Shown here: one piece after another, positions 19,091 to 31,830 of the stretch
How positions within the stretch are numbered: position 1 is the stretch's first letter
How the letters are laid out: the number at the start of each line of letters is the position of its first letter
From: Azolla pinnata
Lineage: Eukaryota > Streptophyta > Polypodiopsida > Salviniales > Salviniaceae
Length of the DNA: 31,830 nucleotides
Direction: 5' to 3'
Assembly (NCBI GenBank): GCA_037176905.1
Contig: JBBBWG010029544.1
Span: forward strand, 1-31,830
The notes under the pieces: model-generated
Databases searched by the model: none
What the model was told of the DNA's origin: nothing
Seen by the model: only the letters and a program-made list of their open reading frames with translations
Translations under genes and position numbers: made by a program

Positions 19091-22000
19091 CTAATGTCGG
19101 GCAGACGGAGAATGCCTACCACCGTCATGCATCGATTGTAGTGCCTCATGGGCAAGTGCCCATGCCCTGATCCTAGGATCAAAACCATCATTACCATAAT
19201 ATGGTGGCCTTTGGCCCAAGGGGGATGAGAACTGAAACGGCCTTACATTGTGGATGTGACTGTATCTGGAGTCGGGATAAGAAGCTCCTAACCGCGGCAA
19301 GTTATGCAATTTGTCGGGTGGACTTGTGCCAAATGGTGATCTACTCAAATAAGGGCTCCAGCTATTTGACTGTTGAGGACTCACACCCTCCATACCTGAA
19401 TCTATGTGCTGTGAATCCTGAGGCGTGGTTCCTGGAGGACCATCCAGATCATCATTCATCTGATAAAGCAAATTCACACCACTACTCAACATATTATGTA
19501 CGGATTTCTCATGATGATAGCTGTTCCAAGCTGCTGGGGAACCCCAATCACGCTTATCTGCACCATCAGGGATGGGAGTATTCACTCCTGGGAAGTCAAC
19601 AACCATATCCTTCCTTGATGGTCTATGCTTATTGTCTATGTCCTCTCCATCTTTGCCTGCGCCATCGCCCCCCACGTCATCCTCATCGATGCCAAATATT
19701 GTAATGCCAGATGGTTCATCCTGGTCTTCTGCAAGGTATAAAGCAGTCAATGAGCAATATTTTGTTAAAAGCTGAATGAAAAAACTTGCAATTTATTTTG
19801 TTTACAGACACTGTGTCAAGAGACCGTTTCATGGGCCATACATACCCCACCATAAAGGTCTATAATCATGAAAACCTTACAAGACACATTTCATGCCAAT
19901 TCACTATTTTAAGGATAGCTGGGTGTCACAACTAGGAGAACAATTTTGTTCTACCTGGAAACTGTTTACATCAGTCTGTGGATGAACATGATGTTTTCAC
20001 AACCCCCACAGGAGTACTCTGCTTTCATAATAAATCTCCCTCATTCACCCAAGGTAAAAGAAACAGCTCTATTTTCAAGAACGCAAAAGCCCACAATCGA
20101 CGCTCAAAAGGGACTTACTTTAGCAGAGCAAGCAAAGAAAAACATGATTGTTCCATCTACTGACACGTTACTATATGAAAGAAAGGTTGCATAGTAATAT
20201 AATCATGAGTACTGGCAAGCAAGTGACCTCAGATTCGCAAGTAACTGAAAATGCAACTTGAGTTTCTTGGTTTAAACTCTTACAGATCATGACTTAAAAT
20301 AGCAGTTTGCATGTGACGCTTATCACGGATTATGGCCACAATCGCAGCATCAATCATAACCCATCATATGCCTCTATAATTTTAGGTATATCTACGATGA
20401 GCAACCACCCACAAGACTGTCCTATGCCTCACCAATAATGAATTAGAGAAGAAATCAAAGAATGGACAATATACCAAGGTATCCAGGAGGATAGCCCAAT
20501 TCCCGCATTCGATTGAGCCATGGCGGTGGATCAAGTTCCTGCATATATGATACAAAAGTGGGAAAACGCCATGCCAAAAAATCTTACAAGAATCATAGCT
20601 TCATAAGAATCCTAATTCACTTGACTGTAAAGAAAGCCAAAGAATTCTGTTTATAAAAAAAACAACTTTTGAATCCAAGAAGCATAATAAACTATTGAAA
20701 ACAGACAACTGTTCAATCAACCTATTTTTCCAAACAAGAATTGTACTAAAGATCCATGAAATTACAAGGAAAGTCATATAACACAACCATTTGGCCTTTT
20801 CAAACAACTTTTAACCATTAAACCATTCAAAAGTCTGCAAAATCATTATTGACTTTACCATGCACTTTACTAGATACATAATGAGGTAGTTTACAGTGCT
20901 ATGTTTGGTAGAAAATCAGATTCTTCGTAGAGTTGCATAACAAAGATGCCAGTCAAGTTCAGCCGAGAATTTTGTGCAAAACAATCTAGGAAAGTATTTC
21001 ATGGAATGAAGCTTACCCCAATGCCAAGTAGTTTCCTTACTTCACTCCCAAGAATACCAGGCTTCAAATCATCAAATTTTCCACCTGGAGAATGCTGATA
21101 ATATCTAGATGTATTTTGACCACGCTTATCAGCCATCTGTTTCCTGGCATTATTCACGGCAGTAATATCCCGAGGCCTTGGACACTTATTGAGTGAGTGA
21201 CTGTATGATCCACAGTTAAAACACCTAAATCCTTCATGACCATGTGAGAAATTCCTGAATGACATGGCACCCAAACTGGTATAATGAGCAGGTATTTTAA
21301 ACAGGTCATTAACAACTAAATGAACAACAGTGTAACATAGGCACCCTCAGATAATGAATGCGTGACTACTGTTTACAATGCTCAAAAACCAGATAGTCAG
21401 ACTATGCTCAAGCACCAAATAACCAGACTATTTGTTCATTGTAAGTGAAATATTGATAGTTGCAGCATTAAATCATGCATTTTAACTTTGAGACTATACA
21501 CATTACACTTCAATATTTTCCTCTGTTTCTCCCCCTATCAGAACTCCAATCCCTGCACGATCATACAATGGCACAGCTCTTTCCCTATCTTTGGTTGTAG
21601 TTGTTGCACCATCAAGTCGAGCACGTTGTGATGGTCTATCCATCCAAAAAGCCTGCGAAATCAAAACAAACAAAACAAAAACAATTTAGTGTTAGGCAGT
21701 AAACACATAATTATTGCTTCCTTTGCAGGCATCAAACATACCACTGTTTTCTGCCCTCCACCAACTTGCAGTGCTGGAAAATACATTTCATCTCCACATT
21801 CCAATGAATCTTTACATGATTCCTGGAAAAAGAATACATGTCTGAAATAAGGAATATGAATTGATTGTCATGAGGACAATGTGACCCTAAACCTTCGGAG
21901 TCAATCCCAAGGACAGCGGGAGCATGTACCAAAACTCAGGTAATCAATTAACTGAGGTCACATTTAGAGGAAAACTGGCAGTCCCACATATTTAGCTGTA

Positions 22001-24794
22001 AACAGAAGTATCCAAAATAAATAGATGATAGATCAACACCAAAAAGTCAAAGCAAATGTAAACTTGTCTAATACCAAGTACTCATATAGTTAGTGAGATA
22101 TGCGTTGATAGCCTTAACTTCCTAGGTGAGATATGCTATTTTCTATGCTATACAAATGTGTTCCACAATAATTCAGAATGCTGAGGTTTCAAGTAGTCAC
22201 CTAACTGTATGTAGACTCCGCGCAATTTGAGATGTACTTACTTTGCAAATGTTGAACAAATCTTCTATGACAAAGATCATGATTTATGCACGCAAAACAT
22301 GAACAGCCACAAATACCTTGTCAAATCCAACAGATGTACTGTGCCACTCTGCCCATTGCTTTAGAAGCTCTTTCAGCTTCTCTTTACTCTCCCTGTGACA
22401 CAGTAAGAGAGCTTGATGGTATAAGTGAAGTTATAAGTTAGTCCTGCAGCATGGATTTGAGAGCTCTAAATTGAATTCTGAATGATGCTACTAACCTTGT
22501 AAGACAATTATAAATGACTTGAACAGAAGGCATGTTGTTGAAGCAAGATGAGCGGGAGCGTTTCAAATTTATCCTCTCTGCATTGTTCTCTTCTGGTTGA
22601 AAAAATAACAGAAGAGCTTATGAGACACGATAAATTGCAACATAAAATGTCTACTGATAACTAGAACAACAGCAAGATAGAACATATACCAATACACGTA
22701 CCACGTTACAGCCATGTACCAAAACATAAGAGTACCAAAAGCATCTTCCAAAATACAAGGGGAAAAGCATTTTGGATCCCAGCATATTAAACCACGCCTA
22801 TAAACTATTCATCACAAATGCTTTCAGTCTCGTATCAGCTTCATGGATGTGCAAAGAACATATCCAATGTATTTTGTTTTACAAGCTGATATCAAGCTTT
22901 TTTCTACTGTTTCCACTATTGCACCTAGAGCATTGTATCTCTACAGTACATCCAAGCCTAACCACCCTAACAGCCCTGAACTGTAAAAAAGGGTAACACC
23001 ATTCAAGCATAATCAGCAGAAATGGGAAAATGTGGACATAAATTTAAGACCAGGAAATAAAACATATAATATTCGAATTTTTGAAATCGAAAATGGATTT
23101 GGTGCTCTCTTTCCATAAGGATTATACTAGAGCAATTAGCATAAAATATTGATACATGGGAATTCAACTAAGAGAAAAACCATATTCGTTATTCCTGTAA
23201 GAATACTGAAAGTTTTTAAACACAGTTAACCACATCTTGCAACACAACAATGTGGAAGGAACGGAGGGATTACTGCAGGAGGAAGCTCAAATATAATATG
23301 ATTACGATTTATGGAAAAAAATATGGCATAGCTTGATTCAAGATTGGGTAGTTAAAGTGTGGTAAAAGCAACAAATTTGGGCAAATCTAGATTCAAACTT
23401 GGGATTATTGAAAGGTTAGAATGATACTTGGATTACCATTGGGGTCAGCTATTATACAACACTATAAAAACCTAATCTTCCATCTCTGGGGTTATTTTCT
23501 GAACCTCTTCATTATTTTGTCATTTCTCATTGTTGGGAATGCCAAGCCAACAAGTTCCCAGTGACTTTCCCAGCAAGGTATCACATGGGAACGTGGTTGT
23601 ACATCCCTATAATGTCAGGCCCTTGAAAACAATGTTCCCAATCGAAACGTGGCTCCAAACATCAATCCCTTGCACTTGCTATATTCACGCAAATTCGTTA
23701 GGGAAACGCCAGGGAGTCTCCTCCAGCTAGGGTTGAAGAGGCCTATCCCCTGAGTGGGGAACATGTACTGTAGGAACCTGTTTTCAAGCATTCAGGCCAT
23801 TTTCAGTGACCACTCTAAACTGCCTTCAGGTCCCCACGGAGCTTGAGAAAGGAATCCCCATACCCTTGATGGGAATTGAGCTCTAGGGTGGTGTCCCATG
23901 ATGAGAAGAGCAAGGGTAACTCTTTCAGTGAGATGCCTCCAACCTCCTGCTGGCCATTAGAGCTCCTGAGCACTTGAGGCAGTCTGCTCCTGCCATAAGT
24001 ATAGTGCCTTGAGGTAATGTGGTGCCATGGCTACCATTCCAAGTAGTCCCTTTCGTCTGATACATTCCAAGTAAATAAATGGCCCCGCCGATACACAATA
24101 GTTAGAAACTATGCTGGACAACTTCGAAAATATCAAACGAACATCATTTCCGCAAACCTTAGACGATCAGTAAATGGCTCTAGTCAATGGTGTGCATAGT
24201 ATGTAGATGGAGTTTGACACAATTTCCAAAAGATCAAACAGTTACCATAAGCAAATTCTTTTTGTACCAAATTCATGCCATATACAAATAGAAGTAGGTA
24301 GAGCACATACCCTGCTTAGCACCAACGGCGTGTTCATTCATACGTAACTTCTCATCATCAAAAACATCATCTTGCAAAACACGTCCATCTGCTTCATCGT
24401 TAGTATCCACAGCATCTTCGCTCAAGACATTGCCGACATCCTGAAGAGCTCTGGCAGAGGCAGTCATGTGGCAATCGCCAACGGTCACTTCAGAAGCTTC
24501 AGGGGCATTGCTAACAGTCTCCAGAGAGGCACGATCGGCATCGCCACAAGCGTTCCCAGGGCTTCCGAGAGCTCCATGCTCATCTCCATCTGCAACGACG
24601 GTGCAAGCGTAGTTCAAACCCGTCTCCAGCGAATCATGTACACAGGGATGGGCATCTTGCGGGCCGACTGGGTGGCACGAATCACATCCTGGGGGAGCCT
24701 CTTCTGTATCCATGGCCTCAACCTCCGCTCTGAGAGTGCTCTGCTTCTTTCCCGCAAGAGTCCATGTCTCGCGACCTTCGGTCTCTGTTTTCAT
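19091..24794 (-). CDS. Zinc-knuckle (CCHC) and PSP-domain protein, ZCCHC8-like subunit of nuclear exosome targeting
   Basis: Eight exons give 614 aa: 24794-24311, 22592-22496, 22392-22317, 21822-21742, 21652-21507, 21275-21017, 20538-20475, 19728-19091. All introns are GT-AG and all phases agree. Exon 1 is acidic and low complexity. The middle holds KLKELLKQWAEWHS and YFPALQVGGGQKTV. Exon 6 carries one CCHC zinc knuckle (CFNCGSYSHSLNKC, about residues 313-326) and starts the PSP domain (RYYQHSPGGKFDDLKPGIL), which finishes in exon 7 (ELDPPPWLNRMRELGYPPGY, to about residue 402). The tail is Pro/Ser/Asp-rich. In plants and animals such proteins join an MTR4-type helicase and an RBM7-like protein to pass nuclear transcripts to the exosome; PSP also occurs in the spliceosomal SAP145/SF3b2. 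The ATG at 24794 is the first of a long open exon behind a purine-rich leader. The exon 5 donor (GT|GTAATG, intron from 21506) is the least certain junction, chosen because it keeps the phase. Confidence 0.9.
22593..24310 (-). other. Large first intron of the zinc-knuckle gene
   Basis: This 1.7-kb intron has donor GTATGTGCTC and acceptor TTCAACCAG. Most of it is AT-rich, but about 23520-24060 is clearly richer in G and C with words like GGGAAC and CCCAG, unlike its surroundings. That block may be an old insertion. No coding potential was recognised on either strand. Confidence 0.5.
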
Positions 24795-26593
24795 CTTCTT
24801 CTTTCGTTCTTTCTTTTCTGCGTCTTTTTGTTTTTTCGTAAAAATGCGTTTACATCAAAACAACATGACAATACAAAAAAAACCTTGTTATCGAAACTAC
24901 TTGAAAAGTAGCAACAATACAAAATGATGTAAATCTAATTCATCTCGAGACAAAGTTCCCATAAAACATAATTGTGAAAATTGTCGAATCAACTTTTCTC
25001 TTATTATATATATGTGTGTGTGTGTGTGTTGAGATACTCTAGAAAGCCCATCAAATAATAAACCATTCCGCAAGTTCCAATTCTTCTTCTGTTTCTTCTT
25101 TTGTTTCTTCTTCTATTTAGTTTTTTCTTTCTTTTTGGTAAATTATTTCTTCTTCTTTCTTTTCTTTTCCATAAAATTAAGTTTCGTCACTAGTAATACG
25201 ATGTCAATATTACATACCACAGAGGGCCAAGATCGTGAAAAAAATCGCCGCTATTCGAAGTCAAAACAAACTACTGCTTGGGATGCATGCCATTTTGCAA
25301 TGCTCAGGATCACTCGTCTCACCAAACCTGGAACCCGATCACAACGAGCTCGCTAGTTCGTGCAAAATGCATCACATGAAATGGTCCTTGTACTATGGTT
25401 TCTTATGTAAACTTGTCAATGACCATCTAAATGTAAGTTGGAGATAATCACATAAATTATATGTATGTTAAGGGGAAACAAGGATAAATGGCCCAGAACT
25501 AGTGTTGAACTAGAATAGTTCAATGAGGATGAGAGACCTCAATTTATAACCTTAACCTTATAGACCAACAATTAAGATTTACTCAATGGAGGGAATTTCT
25601 TGACCCTAGTTCACAAATTGACCATTGATATTGGCTCCCATAATACTTGCCCATTGATAAATAACACATGTCGAAAGTTGATCATGGATCATTGTTGCTC
25701 CACTCAATTGGGAAAGGCTTGTTTTTGTTGAGTGTCCTTAATATTTACCTCATCCGAGAAAAAAGGCGTGAAGGTGTGCATAGCCACACATACACTCGAT
25801 TTTCTCTACCTAGTGAGGGTGTGCATATCCAAAGATTATTGACCTAACACTAACCAATGTACCGGCCTCGATCAAGCATGTTGTATCGATCATCATCGAC
25901 GAAAGGATGTGGTTGGGCCGGCAACATACAACATCGACAGGTCTTGATAAAAATTGCAGCTGATGAGAGGTTGTGAAGAAAAGTAGGATTCAAGAGCTCA
26001 AGATTCTTAAACGGAATCTCGAGGCAAGCTCGATCGGGTTGGCAAGCAGATCGACAACAAAAGCCATGAGAGACAGGCACGCGCTCGAAGGCATATCAAG
26101 ACGAGACCCGGATGCAGAAGTGAGATTTGAACATGGTACGATTTGGGTCGCTCTGTTTTGCCCATCTAAAGTTTGGTGTTGGGCATGAGCCGAATCGGAG
26201 GTTTTGGGGATAACAAAATTCAATGATTATAGCATAACAAAGTTCACTATTTACAACGGAACAAAATTCACTAATTTAGGCAAAACAGAGAATTCGCTGA
26301 TCCCGGCAAAACAAAATTTTCGGGAGCTGAATAAGAGGGCTTGGCATAACAGAATTAACTGATTTGAGTAGAACATAATTCACTGATTTGAGCAGAACAG
26401 AATTCATTGATCTGAGCAGAGCAGAATTCACTGATTTTGTCAGGACAAAATTAACAGATTTTGGTATAACGAAAATTTCGATCGCAAAACCAAATTTTTT
26501 GACACAAATTCTGGTTCAGTGTCTGTAGAAGAAGAAAAACAGGGAAGAAGCAGCTCGATTCGCTCGATTGCAGCTCGATTCGCTGCAAGGTAA
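24795..26593. promoter_or_regulatory. Spacer between the divergent zinc-knuckle and hydratase genes
   Basis: This 1.8-kb head-to-head spacer must hold both promoters. Next to the zinc-knuckle start the plus strand is pyrimidine-rich (TTCTTTCGTTCTTTC), so the leader is purine-rich. A TA/TG microsatellite lies at 25005-25029 and a long TTCTTCT-rich stretch at 25081-25165. A 24-bp minisatellite lies at about 26222-26465. Just before the hydratase ATG the phrase GCAGCTCGATTCGCT occurs three times (26551-26617, the last copy inside the coding start). No core promoter element is convincing. Confidence 0.45.
26222..26465. repeat. Degenerate 24-bp minisatellite
   Basis: About eight to ten diverged copies of AACAGAATTCACTGATTTGAGCAG run in the same direction. 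The best preserved lie between about 26350 and 26440. It sits 130 bp or more upstream of the hydratase start codon. Confidence 0.8.
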
Positions 26594-30663
<4,070 letters not shown>

Positions 30664-31295
30664 CTCTAGCGCGTGACCTAACAGAAAATGGATAGGAGAA
30701 GGTAAAACAACAAAGCCTATTGTATAAAGGAGTGATATTACAGAATAACGCATACAAGGGTAGCTGCTTCATTATCATTTTGTTGCCCCTTGCATCGTTG
30801 TTTTTCTTTCTCTCGTGCCTCACATTTTACATAGAAAGTTGTAAATCATGATAAATGCATTTACAAAATTGTTCAATCGTGGCCCAATCACAAAACCTTG
30901 TAGGAAATTGTCCCAAGTTATTTGATAATACTTTGTCATAGGTAGTGATCATTAATTGCTACAATTGATGCATATTACTATGTTCATTCATTATGCCTCC
31001 TATAAATGTGATAATGATATATTTGTTGAGTCCAAAGAAAATTAAGAAACTCATAGCCACGTGTCCCGGTGAAGTCAATTTTTAAATAGAGGTGTTGGAT
31101 GTGATCTAGGGATTGAACGGCATAGGAAACTCAACGATATAAACATATGAGCTCGATAACTAGAGAATAAAAATTGAGATATGGTTAAGTATTCATAAAC
31201 TTGATGTGCATCAGCTTAATTTTTATTTTACCTTGTATCAATATATAAAATTAACCATGTATAGTTGCATTAACTTGGTAGTATTCGAGGGGCAT
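30664..31295. other. Downstream region of the hydratase gene
   Basis: This holds the presumed 3' UTR and AT-rich spacer. A single AACCTTG word occurs near 30894. No gene is supported. Confidence 0.4.
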
Positions 31296-31769
31296 AACCT
31301 TGCTCTCAAACCAACCTTGTGGGTTATCATTAACCTTGCTTTACTATACTTTGGTTACCTTGTGTTCTCGAGAAACAAGGTTAAGCACTCACTAACCTTG
31401 CGAGCGTCGGGTTAGTAATTACTTAACCTTTCATGCACTAATGTTTAACCAAACCTTATAAGTTATAATTAACCATATATCAATATAGTTTGGCACTCAT
31501 TAATTTGGTATGTTTCGGGTCAATGATTACGGAACCTTGCAAGTAGAGCAAAGGCAACACCCAAAGTAACCTTGTAAGTTATCATTAACTCTACATCAAG
31601 GTTAGTATAACCTGGATAGCCCACCTTCACCTATATCCTAAATATACTAACCCTATGCCAAGTTATCAACCATGCTTGTGTACTATCGCTAACCTTGCTC
31701 AAAGTTATTAACCATGCCTATATGCTATTACATACCTTGCAAAAAGTTATTAGCCATGTTTAAACCTTG
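31296..31769. repeat. Dense AACCTTG motif array
   Basis: AACCTTG occurs at 31296, 31313, 31332, 31394, 31533, 31568, 31691 and 31763, and its complement CAAGGTT at 31376 and 31597. That is ten exact copies in about 475 bp. Several are followed by AAGTTAT and ATTAAC words, suggesting a degraded unit near 22 bp. Subterminal regions of DNA transposons often look like this. The array reaches close to the window end, so its nature cannot be settled here. Confidence 0.65.
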
Positions 31770-31830
31770 ACAAGAAAACTAATAATGAATCGCTTATAAT
31801 CTTAGAGAACATTAGGTTCCAAAATTTCAA

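Noticed and set aside
24372-24911. 179-codon plus-strand frame across exon 1 of the zinc-knuckle gene
   Set aside because: The minus strand reading joins in phase with seven further exons that encode known domains. The plus frame has no motif and runs into pyrimidine-rich leader DNA.

Overview
The window is nuclear DNA of a land plant. It has GT-AG introns, a Ty3/gypsy chromodomain retroelement, an AP2/ERF factor, a PLS-type PPR protein, a plant-type zinc-knuckle/PSP protein and a mitochondrial crotonase. The style of the PPR protein, plus two decayed elements (a ParB-like/methyltransferase-like gene and a transposase of the type with an LHLDN...NKN motif), suggests a seed-free vascular plant, most likely a fern. 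That placement is inference from memory of such proteomes.

Bases 1-9000 are repeat-dominated. They hold the 3' end of a chromodomain gypsy element with its LTR (1-1124), a minus-strand ParB-like/methyltransferase-like pseudogene that the retroelement appears to interrupt (1341-3479), a palindrome-rich GC array (about 3811-4400), a decayed DDE-type transposase gene with an internal 144-bp duplication (5468-8154), and a CACTA-like terminus (8672-8976). No intact gene is seen here.

Bases 9000-18000 hold two intronless plus-strand genes. One is a DREB-type AP2/ERF factor of 764 aa with unusual low-complexity arms (11453-13747). The other is a PLS-class PPR protein of about 589 aa (16106-17875). 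Between them lie a 418-bp MITE with long inverted repeats and a decayed antisense fragment of 25S rRNA.

Bases 19000-30700 hold two intron-rich housekeeping genes arranged head to head. A ZCCHC8-like zinc-knuckle/PSP gene lies on the minus strand (24794 to 19091, eight exons, 614 aa). An enoyl-CoA hydratase/AUH-like gene with a mitochondrial presequence lies on the plus strand (26594 to 30663, eight exons, 290 aa). In both models every intron is GT-AG and every splice phase closes. The last kilobase carries a dense array of the motif AACCTTG, probably the edge of another repeat.

The intact genes do not form a pathway. They are separate nuclear functions: transcription control, organelle RNA metabolism, nuclear RNA surveillance, and mitochondrial acyl-CoA metabolism. 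The most unusual content is the ParB/methyltransferase-like pseudogene, the pentapeptide-like repeats in the ERF protein, and the tRNA-like promoter boxes antisense in the retroelement LTR.
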